49,837 nucleotides of DNA from the NCBI RefSeq assembly GCF_001186125.1, contig NW_014040442.1:98570-148406 (forward strand), read 5' to 3'. Source of the DNA: Sphaeroforma arctica JP610 (taxonomy: Eukaryota; Opisthokonta; Ichthyosporea; Ichthyophonida). A program made the translations under genes and the position numbers. Shown here piece by piece: positions 1-9,834 of the stretch (position 1 is its first letter; every line of letters begins with the position of its first letter). The notes under the pieces are model-generated. The model ran no database searches. It saw only the letters and a list, made by a program, of their open reading frames with translations, and was not told the origin of the DNA.

Positions 1-656
1 CATAATTGATGTCGCATACTTGGGTTGACCCTGTTCTTTGTATTCTTGTATCTTCAGTTTGTGCTAGTTGCTTAAATCCCGGCTGCTCCCTGGCTGATGG
101 ATACAGTTCAGGTACTATACTCTTGTCCATACCTGAGCGTTGTGCACCGGAGTCTACTATGGCATTGTGTGTATTGCCATTGATTTGTATGTCAATGTGT
201 AATCTTTGGTCTCGTTGTGCGGGAAGCAAGGACAAAGGTTGATAAATTATATCATCTGCATTGATTAACAACGTTTCTTCACCTGTATTTACATTAAGCC
301 TGTCAGCCAGGTCAAACATGTTTGCTTCCGCCCACCAGTTGTTTCAGGACTCATCGCCATCTACTATCTCTTCTACCTTCCTTGAGGTAATGAATAGTCT
401 GCCTACTTGCACATCGTTCTTGCCACGCTCCTCAGCCCTCTTGTTCTGATTTGATGCCTTCATAGGGCTGATAAAATCGATGTGGGACTGATGACACCTT
501 ACAATAAGGACATGCACGTATATGCGTCCCTTTCTTTTCTTGGGGCTGTCCTGCTGTCTCTGGTTGTCTTGGTGTGCCATTGTCTGGGTTGTGACGCTTT
601 ATAGCAGCGGTGGTATCGTTCTGAGCTTGGCTATGATTTGCTGTGCTAGAGCTGTA
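1..656 (-). mobile_element. E0 retroelement fossil, protease part (left fragment)
   Basis: Minus-strand coding remnants of an old LTR-type retroelement that runs off the left edge. On the minus strand, positions 137-160 encode IVDSGAQR inside the context HIDIQINGNTHNA, the flap and catalytic D-S-G-A of a retroviral-type aspartic protease (retropepsin), which would cut the gag-pol polyprotein. Upstream (344-656) the remnant is basic and hydrophilic, as in the end of a gag. The fragment ends exactly at the target duplication TGTA of E1, and similar minus-strand coding remnants resume at 17298. The element is broken, with several breaks. Its superfamily is undetermined because no RT is visible in the window. 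Confidence 0.6.
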
Positions 657-867
657 TGTGGTTAAATACGCGAGGTTAACAATATCTCAACGTACTCCCC
701 TCATACAAGTGGAGACGTTGTATCTTTATTGAATCATAAAATGAACCATAGGTTCTACTATTTGACATGTGTATAAATTTGCTCATAGACCCTAAACCAG
801 GGTGTATGACCTTTCTCAAATAAACCTCAAACCCCTAAATAAACCTAACTGAGTATATCTGACCATA
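657..867 (-). repeat. E1 3' LTR
   Basis: 211-bp LTR, paired with 17086-17293. It starts TGTGGTTAAATACG and ends TGACCATA on the plus strand. It contains the family hairpin CAACGT-CTCCC / GGAG-ACGTTG at 688-720. The LTR is followed at 868-880 by ACCCTCCCAAGC, whose complement is the purine-rich tract that primes plus-strand synthesis. Confidence 0.9.
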
Positions 868-1120
868 ACCCTCCCAAGCTGAAGCACGGTCGTGTGCCAG
901 TTTCGTATGGTTGAAGATCTACTCACTATACATAGGACGTTGGTTAACCTCCACGAACAAGAGGGATCCGCTGGCATTTACCCCCAGAGAGCTGGAGTAT
1001 CGGCTGGCATTTAACCTCAGAGAGCTAGAGGGCCCGGTTACTGACAACCACGCGAGCATGGTCGGTAACGTATAAGAAAGAAATAACTATAACAATAAGA
1101 ACTAAACATAGCCATACTTG
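868..1120 (-). repeat. E1 3' non-coding tail with polypurine tract and two copies of the 33-bp unit
   Basis: The region lies between the integrase stop and the 3' LTR. The polypurine tract is the complement of 868-880. At 970-1034 the unit GCTGGCATTTA...CAGAGAGCT occurs twice in tandem. The same unit is found six times in E2 and once in E3 at the same place, so it is a family feature of variable copy number. Confidence 0.8.
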
Positions 1121-2664
1121 TTACACCGCGTCTCGCCGGCGCTTGCGAGAGCGTGTTTGTGTATCCTTGTGGTATGCCACAATATCATTAGCATCGTCAA
1201 ACACCTCGGCCGTCTCCCAGATAGGACCCCCTTCTCGCCATCGTATGAGATACTCCATCTTGTTCGTGTCATCATTTACACAATGTTTAATGATGTGGCG
1301 GAACGCGGACCCGTCCTCACACCAAAGACTCTCGTCCAGGGGTGGGTCAGTACTCCTGTGGACCAAACGTATCAGTTCAACCCGGACTGGTCGACCTTTG
1401 AATTCCGATGGAGTCGAACCATCACGATGAGATATATCGTACCCCTGTCCATTCCGGCCTTTTACGACATAAGAACCAAACAAGGAGCACATGGCCTTTG
1501 ATGTTCGGCCTTCCGATTTGACCATCACCACATCGCCCTCCTCGAAGTGCACTAAATCGTCCGTATGAAGGCGGTCGAAATTCTTCGTCAACGTATCCGT
1601 GTGCCGCATCATCAACCTATGTAACGGTGGTAAGATCGTATCCTGGAGGCGATCGAGGCGCTGAGCCCACGTCTCATTCGTGACTGGCTGATTCTCTGGG
1701 GTATCGTCGGTAAAGTCCGAAAAGGGGACGTGGCGGCGTCCAAAGTATACGCTAAAGGGAGCACTTTTGTGCCGACGGGATACGCGCAGGTTTTGGTACA
1801 GCATCGTGAATGGTAGGCGCTCATCCCACGCTTGGGGTATAGCCACAGAACAGATCCGAATCGATCGGACAATTTCCTTATGCCGGCGTTCCGTGGCCCC
1901 TAATACTTGCGAGCGGTATGCCGGCGAGAGTTTGTGCATCATCCCAACCTTCCGAACAATGAGGGCCACTACCCCGTTGATAAATTCGGTACCCATATCA
2001 GATTGTATCTTCCGGGGGAACCCGTGCTCTCCGAAAATTGCCAATAACGTCTGCGCCGTGGATTCCTTTGATTTGTCAGGTGTGGTGCGGAGGATCGAGT
2101 ACCCGGAGGCGATGTCAAGAACATGTAGAACGTACTTGTGCTTTCGACTAGATACGATCGGCATCGGGATATAATCAACTTGAATGTGGTCCCACGGATA
2201 ACGAGCGTCTTTACTCACCAATGGGTGAAACCCTTTCTTCAGGGTGTCCTGACCCAAGCACGCGCTGCATTGATGCTTAACTTCCGTGGCCAACTCCAGA
2301 GCTCCCGGCCATATGTGGCCATTATGTTGAAGGTGTGTCACTGTATCTGCTGCACCGTGGTGTCCTTGTTCATGTTGGGCTTGTGTAAGTTGTGTGCGTC
2401 GTTGTTGTTCTTCTAGTGACGCATTGACAAACGCTGGCTGAGCCTCCGCACTGGTTATTGGGATTGAGATTTCCCGTGCCGTGTCCAAACAACGAGGTTG
2501 TGGTGGAAACCGGGGCTCGGCAAAACCCAACCGGTGTTGAAACGACTCGTGTAGCTGAAAGCCATTGGAGGGCCCCACCCTATCAATGACCGTATGTCCC
2601 CACGGGGTTTTACCACACGCATACTTGGCGTGTTTCAAGAACGTGTGTGGTGTTCGGGGCACCA
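1121..2664 (-). pseudogene. E1 integrase with chromodomain-like tail
   Basis: Integrase inserts the reverse-transcribed DNA into the chromosome. A long open stretch encodes the HHCC zinc domain (HEQGHHG, then CSACLG), followed by the DDE catalytic core with D in PWDHIQVDY, D in IQSDMGTEF and E in LGATERRHKE. The C-terminal 60 residues have the look of a chromodomain (EYLIRW, IWETAEVF, DIVAYHK), followed by a basic SRKRRR tail. Chromodomains in Ty3 chromoviruses target integration to marked chromatin. The 5' side of this reading frame is cut by E2 at 2665, and the coding sequence resumes at 11276. Confidence 0.88.
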
Positions 2665-2895
2665 TGTAGTGAGTAGTCGAGAGTAACTGTATTTCAACGT
2701 ACTCCTCTCGTACAAGGGGAGACGTTGTTCATTTATTGAACTAAATCCGGTGACTATCATTTTGGTCATGTGTTTTCCGTTAATCAGTTTTAACCTGATT
2801 GGATAAACCCAATTCAAAAGGTAGTCTCTAAAAAAACCCAAATATCAAATAAACCCTAATCCTAAATAAACCCTATCGGGGACTTCCTGACTACA
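2665..2895 (-). repeat. E2 3' LTR
   Basis: 231-bp LTR running from TGTAGTGAG to CTGACTACA, paired with 11062-11271. It is about 20 bp longer than its partner because of two indels in the A-rich part. The family hairpin is at 2695-2727. The polypurine tract complement ACCCCCCCAAGC abuts it at 2896-2907. Confidence 0.92.
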
Positions 2896-2967
2896 ACCCC
2901 CCCAAGCTGAAACGCCACAAGTGTGCGAGCTTAAAAGATTGAAGGAATGCCCTGAAAGCGGTTGCGT

Positions 2968-3153
2968 GCTGGCATTTATCTTCAGAGAGCTAGGGCATTG
3001 TGCTGGCATTTATCCTCAGAGAGCTAGAGCATTGTGCTGGCATTTATCCTCAGAGAGCTAGAGGGCTGGCATTTATCCTCAGCGTTGTGCTGGCATTTAT
3101 CCTCAGAGAGTTAGAGCATTGTGCTGGCATTTAACCTCAGAGAGCTAGAGGGC
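2968..3153 (-). repeat. Six tandem copies of a ~33-bp unit in the E2 3' tail
   Basis: GCTGGCATTTA(T/A)CCTCAGAGAGCTAGAG recurs six times. The spacers are short (GCATTGT or none) and one copy is truncated. It lies between the integrase stop (3241) and the polypurine tract (2896). It has no coding sense and no CRISPR-like unique spacers. Confidence 0.9.
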
Positions 3154-3240
3154 TCGGCTATTTGTTCACCACTCGAGCTGGTGACTAAACTGTAAGTACA
3201 CGTAACATAAAATTATATCTATTAACAAAGTATCTTCTAA

Positions 3241-4721
3241 CTATAACTGGTCTCTCCGGCGTTTCCGAGCTCGTGTCTGCGTATCTTTGTGATATGCCAC
3301 AATGTCAGTAGCATCGTCAAAGGCCTCGGCCGTTTCCCACGTCGGCACCCCCTCGTGCCAACGCACCAGAAACTCGAGTTTACCCGTGACATCATTCGTT
3401 CTATGTTTGATGATGTGACGGAACGCTGACCCGCCTTCTTGCCAAAGATCATCGTTCAACGGTGGGTCCGTACTGCGGTGGACCAACCCTAGTAACACAA
3501 CCCGTACCGGCTTCCCATTAAACTCCTGGGGAGTGGACCCATCTCTATGAGTAAGGTCATAACCTTGACCGTTGCGGCCTTTAACTACACACGGGCCAAC
3601 AGTGGACGCATGGCAGTGGAAGTTCGCCCCTCCGATTTCACCATCAAGACGTCGCCTTCATCAAAGTGGACTAAGTCCTGGGCGTGTAACCGATCAAACG
3701 TCTTCGTCAATTTATCCGTGTAGGTCGTAGTGATCTTATGCAGTGTAGGCAAAATTGTATCCTGGAGCTGGTCCAACCGTTGTGCCCACGTGTCATTAGT
3801 AACGGTTGTTGCTCTGGTACGTCATCGGTGAAATCCGCAAACGGCACGTGTCGACGTCCGAAATAAACGTACAGCATTGTAAAAGGGAGACGTTCGTCCC
3901 ATGCTTGAGGTACTGCCTCACAGACGATGCGTATCGAACGTGTTTTCTCCTTGTGCCGACGTTCCGTTGCCCCAACACCTGTGGTCAATAAGGTGGTGAT
4001 ACTTTGTGAAGTATACCCGCTGTCTTGACAATGAGGGCGACCATGTTGTTCGTAAACTCATTACCCCTATATGTCTGTAGCTTGCGAGGAAAGCCATTTT
4101 CGCCAAAGATAGACAACAACATCTGCGCGGTGGTTTCCTTAGTCTTATCTGGTGTGGCACGTAAGATCAAATAGCCGGAAGCCACGTCTAATACACGGAG
4201 GACAAATTTATTATGTCTTGTGAACGTTACCGGCATTGGAATATAGTCCACCTGAATGTGATCCCAAGGGTACTTCGCATCAATGCTTGTCATCGGATGG
4301 AAGCCTTTACGTAGGGTATCCTGGCCCAAACACTGTCCACACTGCCGTTTAATTTCTGTAGCCAGTTCTAATGCCCCCGGCCAAACGTGGCCGTTCTGTT
4401 GTAATTGTTGGACAGTATCGGCAGCGCCGTGGTGGCCTTGCTCATGCTGTGTCTGTGTGAGTTGTGTACGCTGTTGTTGTTCCATCGGTGTGGCATTCGC
4501 AAAGGCCGGTTGTGCCCCCTCACGTCTCTCGTGCCGTATCCAAACACTGATGGTTTGGTGTGTGTCGAGGTTCGGCATAGCCTAATCTTTGTGTAAAGCT
4601 CTCGGCGAGCTGGAAACCTGACGGCAGCCCCACTCGTGCAACGACCGTGTGTCCCCACGGCGTCTTCCCACGGGCATACTTCGCATACTTTATAAATGTA
4701 TGCGAGGTCCGGGTTCTCGGT
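3241..4721 (-). pseudogene. E2 integrase with chromodomain-like tail
   Basis: On the minus strand this starts just after the Dam-like domain. It reads the linker GKTPWGHTVVARVG, the HHCC domain (HEQGHHG and CGQCLG), then the DDE core (PWDHIQVDYIPMP, a middle motif around YRGNEFTN, and ATERRHKE) and a chromodomain-like tail (EFLVRW, TWETAEAFDD, DIVAYHKDTQ). The role is insertion of the element cDNA. The sequence is broken. It is closest to the same regions of E1 and E3 in this window. Confidence 0.85.
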
Positions 4722-5006
4722 TTGCAAAAATGATTTGAAAAGGTCAAACCATGGTGCGCGAGGTGTCCAAGGTAAGCACACCGTCGCTGTAGCCCCATCC
4801 GCTTTGATCTTCCGAAGCATGCGATGTATCGACCTCCACGGCGGATTCATCCATCCGTCAACCAACGCCCAGTTATGATCAAATGCACCGTCGCGCTCGT
4901 TTTTTGTCCAAAACCTAGGAAGCTGTGTGTTATGGGGTGCTGCGAACACGTCTATGTTGTTGTGTCCAAAGATACGCTGTGCTTGTTCGAAGTAGCTGGG
5001 AAATAA
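4722..5006 (-). pseudogene. E2 Dam-like (DIRS-type) methyltransferase-fold domain between RNase H and integrase
   Basis: About 95 residues directly downstream of the RNase H tether (MLQRWHHIIAPF, DMLSRIH). Landmarks in order are DCWQLFPSYFEQAQ, IDVFAAP, NTQLPRFWT, a tryptophan-rich stretch, GWMNPPW (NPPW at 4836-4847), IHRMLRKIK, DGATATVCLPW and APWFDLFKSFLQ. The pattern 'DxFA...N..LPRF...W.NPPW/F...L.KI...GA.A....P.W...PW' is what DIRS retrotransposons carry after RNase H and is related to phage N6-adenine methyltransferases. NPPW would be the (D/N)PP(Y/W) motif that holds the target base. Whether it was ever catalytic is not shown, because no clear AdoMet-binding FxGxG motif is visible. Both sister elements carry the same block. 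Confidence 0.7.
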
Positions 5007-6510
5007 TTGCCAGCAGTCTGCATATAGTATATCTGGCACGTCTGTTTCCGCGGTCCCTTCATGTATACGACTCAGCATATCCGGCAGGACATTCCTCTCC
5101 CCAGGTATATGTGAAATGGTGAAGTTAAAAGGCGCTATAATGTGGTGCCACCTCTGTAGCATAGGATTAAGTTTCAGTTGAGTATTTATATATACTAATG
5201 CTTTGTGATCCGTAAACACCGCAAAGCGCTGGCCGTCAAGGTAGTCGCGGAAGTGTGTCAACCCGTAGACTAACGCTAGTAGTTCCTTCATTGGTGTCGC
5301 ATAGTTCTGTTGAGCCAGATTGAGTGTCTTGCTGAAAAACATTAGGTAGTGTTTCTTGCCCTCCACCCACTGGAACAGTGCCCCCCCCCTCAATCCGTAG
5401 TCGCTCACGTCTGTCTCGAGGTTGAGGGGGACGTCATCCACCGGGAAGTGTAGTGCGACCGCGTTGACTATCGCGTCCGTCATCGCTGTCCACGTGTCCG
5501 CATGGCGTTGTTCCCACCTATCTCCGATCAGTTCATTCGGCTTCAGCTTGCAAAACTCCCGTAGAGGGGCTACCACGTGTGCGAAATTGGGTAGGTGTTC
5601 GTGCGAGAAGTTAGCTAATCCCAACGCGGAGGCAATGTCCTTATATCGCTGAGGTGTTGGCCAGTCGAGGAGTTTAGCCTACTTGTCAAATTCAACGTCA
5701 ATCCCTGCCGCTGAAGCCTTGTTACCTAGTATCATAACCTCTGCAAGTGCAAAGTAGCACTTCACTGGGTTCAGTTTGAAACTGTGGTACGTCAATCTTC
5801 TGATCACCTCTTTCACTATAGCGATGTGCTCTTCATAATTGTCACTGGCAATCACAATATCGTCAATGTAGTGGTGGACTGGTAGTCCATCTAGAATCGT
5901 ACTGAGCGTCCGTTGGAATTGTTGCGTCAATACGTGCAACCCGAAAGGTGCCGATGTAAACGAGTACTGGTATCGATCGTGTGTGAAATTAAATAGGTAT
6001 CTAGAATCCGAGTGTATCGGTAGTCTATGATATGCTGCTGATATATCAAGTGTGGTATAGTACTTCCTGCTCTTCAGTTGTGAAATGATCTCATTCACCT
6101 TCGGTATCAAGAACTGGTCTCCTGGAATCAGTGCGTTGACCTCTCGTATGTCCAGACATACCCGTACCTTCTTCACATTACCCTCACTATCAAACGTTGT
6201 AACTGTGAGTAAGGGATGATTAACCGTCGTGGGAGTGGTCCGCTTCGTAGTCTCTAAGTCCTTCAATCACTTCTGTACTTGTTCATCGACATACGGTAAC
6301 CATCGCTCGAATACAAAGTTGCGTGTCGATCGTCTCATGCTCCTAGCCTGCTCGCGTGTCACCGGTATTGTCACTTCACTCCCCTCTAAGCAGCAACGTG
6401 CCTTGTCTGCAATGTCGGCGTTCGCTTCCAACCCTGCGGCCAGCCTTGTCCGTACTCCGTCGGGTTCGATGGTATTGGGGGCTTGGCGCCGAGCCATGGG
6501 TGTAAGGAGT
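5007..6510 (-). pseudogene. E2 reverse transcriptase and RNase H
   Basis: Reverse transcriptase copies the element RNA and RNase H removes the template strand. RT landmarks on the minus strand are RVCLDIREVNALIPGDQFLIPK, DISAAYHRLPIH, FTSAPFGL and the active-site box HHYIDDIV at about 5860-5885. RNase H has the first-strand motif NLETDVSDYG, then FFSKTLN, YATPMKELLALVYGL and FTDHKALVY, followed by the tether FTISHIPGERNVLPDMLSRIH. The RT/RNase H layout and the downstream integrase place it in Ty3/Metaviridae-like elements. It is broken. Confidence 0.9.
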
Positions 6511-6966
6511 TCATCTAGTTCCGTTGGGTCGATAGGTGCGAGTGGTGACTGAATTCCGCCAATATATAACCCAAGGTTCGTCATCATGTCCAGTCCCGAG
6601 TATAATGTCGATGCTGTCAGGGAGATTCATCAACTCGAACGATCCATTGATGATCTCTGAGCCATAACCTATCGGTAACACTCCTGTTGTCCCCAGGCGA
6701 GGAGTGCGTACCGCTTTATCCGCCAAATATATAAATGATTCGCTGGGTGCTGGAGTAATTGGTCGTCCTAAGAGGTCTGCGGATGCTCGTACGATGCAAC
6801 TACGGTTCGCACCTGTATCTATCAACGCTCGGAATGTACGACCATTCACCTGCAATCGTATATAGACACGGTTGTCGGAGGACAGCAGTGGGTCTTTTAT
6901 TGTCATCACTGTCTTCAATGGATGCGTGAACGTAAATGCTACCTCATCATCGGATACCCTGAGGTC
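6511..6966 (-). pseudogene. E2 retropepsin (start of pol)
   Basis: Aspartic protease that would mature the gag-pol polyprotein. The landmarks are YIRLQVNGRTFRALIDTGANRS, with the catalytic DTGA, then LLGRPITPAP, the YLADKAV flap area and NLPDSIDIILG near the end. The reading frame begins with DLRVSDDEVAFTF directly after the gag UGA at 6967-6969, in the same frame, which points to read-through for pol expression. The corresponding protease starts of E1 and E3 share DxRVS after their gag stops. Confidence 0.85.
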
Positions 6967-9058
6967 TCAATGTTGCTCTGTTATCGGGGTCCATTGGGGC
7001 TGCAAAGTGTCCGTTTGTGTATCTACGGTCTGATCGAAGTCATTGGTTAGGATGAAGTGTATATGTAACTCTGTGGCCGACTGGCTATCGTATCCCGGAC
7101 CCTCCTCCTGTGTGAGCACATTAACCTGCGGTGTCGTCGCAGTTGAGGTCGACTGTCGGTTTAGGTATTGTGGTGGTAGGTGCACGGACCCTTCTGGTGG
7201 CGTAGATCGCTGTCCCATAGTCACTTCTCTCTGCTGCTGACTAGTGTCTGACGTCCGTGTCATCACGTCCTGCCCCTTATGTTGGGCAGCTCGGTAATGA
7301 TGGCAGCGCGGTATATGTCGCAACCCTGGAGGTGCTTGTGCGCGGCAACCGTTGCACGTCGTTGGGTTAGTTGTTGGAGTCGGGCGTTGTTGCCATTGTT
7401 GCTGCTGACGCTGGACTATGTGCGGGCCAGGTCTACTAAACGATTGACTAACCGTTGAGTCGAACGAATCTGGGCCTCCTGGATATCCGGACTGAGCAGC
7501 TGTAGTAATTCATGAGTCTCCATGAGTTGCCACTTTGGATGTAACTGTAACGTGCGCTCATATGTCCGGGATCCTAAGGTGTCCTCCAACAATTGAACTA
7601 TGCAGTGGTTGAGCAATTTTTTCTTAAAATCTGCATCGGTCTGACAACGCTCGTGTGCCCGACGATGGTTCTCCATTAAGTATGTCATCTGTTCCATCAC
7701 TGGAACATTACTAAGTTTCTGGTGTCCCGTTGCTAATTTGCGAAATGTGGGGTCCACCGTAGCCTGAGTCTCGTGTGAACAGATTTGTGTTATTTGGAGG
7801 TCTGGTGTCCATGTAACTAAACGTTGGTGATTAGATTTTATATAATCAAGTGTAGATTGTTCGGCTTTAAAGTGACTTAACACCTTATAAAACCAACGAA
7901 GACTCCATGCTTCGTCGAGACCCGAAATCTGCGCATTCTTAAGGGCTTCTCGCAATGCCCCTTTAGTGTCGCGCTCCATAATGTTGCTGAGGTTATACCA
8001 GTTCGAGGGCCACTCCGGCCAACTACGTGGTTCCCGTGGTTCCTGTTTGTTCACCGGTCGTGAGTCATGGGTTGCTCTTAATGTCTCGAGTACACCTCTT
8101 AGTGCTTCCGCTCGTGGCAAGTTGTTGGCTTCCACTGCACTACATAATTCTTCCGACAATTTGAGCATACGCGCGTGCTAGGCTTGGCGGTCCGCCGCTA
8201 TGCTGTCTGGTGTAGGAGGTGTGGCCTGCTGAGCCAAGCGTCGACGCTTCTCCGATGACGTAGCTTGACTCGACGGTGTGCGTTCAAGCAGCCTGCGTGA
8301 CGGTAGACTGTCATTCATAGCTTCTCGTACAAATTGTTGGTTCTGACGTTGTGCTTGTAAGGACGTGTCCATGTCGTCACGTCGATTATCCAGTGCCTCC
8401 CTCCCGTGAGGGTTCTGTGTAGCTCTACGTCGTTCCTTTGTAAAGTATTGACGAGATATCGTTTCCTGTTGTGTATCGCCTTCGTCCTGATCCGACGGTG
8501 TGTACCCTAACCCCTGACGGGCATCGTCGGTTCTTCTAATGCGGAACTCGATGTTTTAGGGTTTTGTTCCCTCGTTGCAGTCGACGCAAACGCCGTTCAT
8601 ATTTCTCTAATAGCGATTGTTGTCGTCGAAGTAGGCTCGTCATTTGCTCTGGTGTATCATCGTCTCTACCTCGGCTCTGTCGTTTCTCTTTGGTATGAGA
8701 ACTATGGCGCTTACTTGTAACAGCGCGTGATGCCTCTCGAGGAGTTGTCCCCTCCTGGTAGTGAGCCTGCGACGTCGAATGTGGTGCTCTCATGATTTCG
8801 GGGGTGTCGTTCACGATCCGTGAAGTCCACGTCACTCGGAGTGGTTATTCGCCCGTCGCGTTGATGTTGTGCTGTTAGTGTCCGCTGGAGTATTGTTCGG
8901 TTAGTTCGACGTTCTGACTTTAAGTCCTCCGACACTTCTCCATCCGTATCTACTCGATCCTGAGTACGTCGTCGGAAACCTCGTTGATGGATGTCATCCC
9001 GTTCACGTTGTTCTGGGGATAGCTGTTGCTGCCGACGAGTCTGTCGAATGTTAGTCAT
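6967..9058 (-). pseudogene. E2 gag
   Basis: Structural protein that would form the particle. The N-terminus at 9058 (MTNIRQTRRQQQLSPEQRER) is basic and glutamine-rich. A middle segment (about 8700-8540) is coiled-coil prone (LLRRQQSLLEKYERRLRRLQ). The capsid-like part (8168-7416) has LCSAVEANNLPRAEALRGVLETLRA, MERDTKGALREALKNAQ and LQLLSPDIQEAQIR. The C-terminal part has an atypical zinc motif at 7300-7356, C-x2-C-x9-H-x3-C (CNGC, RHIPRCH). All these blocks recur in E1 and E3. Gag ends at a UGA followed in frame by pol. It is broken. Confidence 0.82.
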
Positions 9059-9409
9059 GGTTGAAGTAGCTTCTGTTTGTCTATTGATAGCAATGTCCCG
9101 TTATCTTTGCCTCTCTTCCGCCTTAAATAGTCCACTGCTTAGTCATGTCATCGCCTTTCGAATAACCTGAAGCCCCATTGACGGTACATACATCGTCTAC
9201 GTCTTGCTCTATTTCGTAGTCTCGACACATCGGCGTTGTCCCTGCATAGGCAATCGTGTTTTAGGCTAATTCCGGGTCTCGTTGTGGTTGCTCTTTTACT
9301 CTTCCAACTAACCCCTGCTCTTGGCTCATGTGCCACTGTTTTCTCGGTAACTCCTTGCTCCCAACATTCGGTTTCCATCTCATCTAAGTACATGTTCTTT
9401 ACTCCTTTC

Positions 9410-9834
9410 TGAGAGACTACAGATCTCAAGCAAGTTTCAATAGCAAGAAAACTCTTTTTCTTGAATGAAATCACAAGAGTTGCGTCACTCCGAAAAGCGG
9501 ATCAAATTATTAACCACATCATGTTAATAATACATTTGCTCCTATGAGAGCATTGCTCTGAAAGCCGATACCTAGGAGAGAATTGCTCTGAAAGCCAAGC
9601 AACATTAATTGATCGGCGTAAGAGCGAGTAGCAGAGATTATGCTATAGAACAATATCTAAGTGTTAAAGTGTTCTGCAAAAGGTTTCTCATACTGACCAT
9701 ATGAGTTTTCACCCTGGCCAACCCAAGCGGTTGAACACTAGCACAAACACCTTGAGTATAAAACCAAAGGTGAGGTTGTAAATAAAGATATACAATTACG
9801 CTTTATTCAAAGACTACCATCTTACACTCTAACA
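9410..9834 (-). mobile_element. Solo LTR (family S), copy 1, inside the E2 leader
   Basis: 425 bp with TG...CA ends: TGAGAGACTAC...CTCTAACA on plus, so TGTTAGAG...GTCTCTCA on minus. It is flanked by a perfect 5-bp target duplication CTTTC at 9405-9409 and 9835-9839. A stretch of about 150 bp (TTTGTGCTAGTGTTCAACC..., GGTTGGCCAGGGTGAAAAC, AGAACACTTTA on minus) matches 20910-21000 in the plus orientation. No internal genes are present, so it is a solo LTR left by recombination. The minus reading (TGTTA start, as in copia-type LTRs) is a preference only. It contains a small tandem repeat, GAGAG(C/A)ATTGCTCTGAAAGCC, at 9545-9598. Confidence 0.8.

Noticed and set aside
1118-2416. Plus-strand frames opposite E1 integrase
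   Set aside because: Antisense shadows of the integrase frame, without recognisable domains. The same holds for the plus-strand frames over E2 and E3 pol and gag.
2968-3153. CRISPR-like array
   Set aside because: The units are directly adjacent or share the same short spacer, one is truncated, there are no unique spacers, and the locus is a eukaryotic retrotransposon tail.
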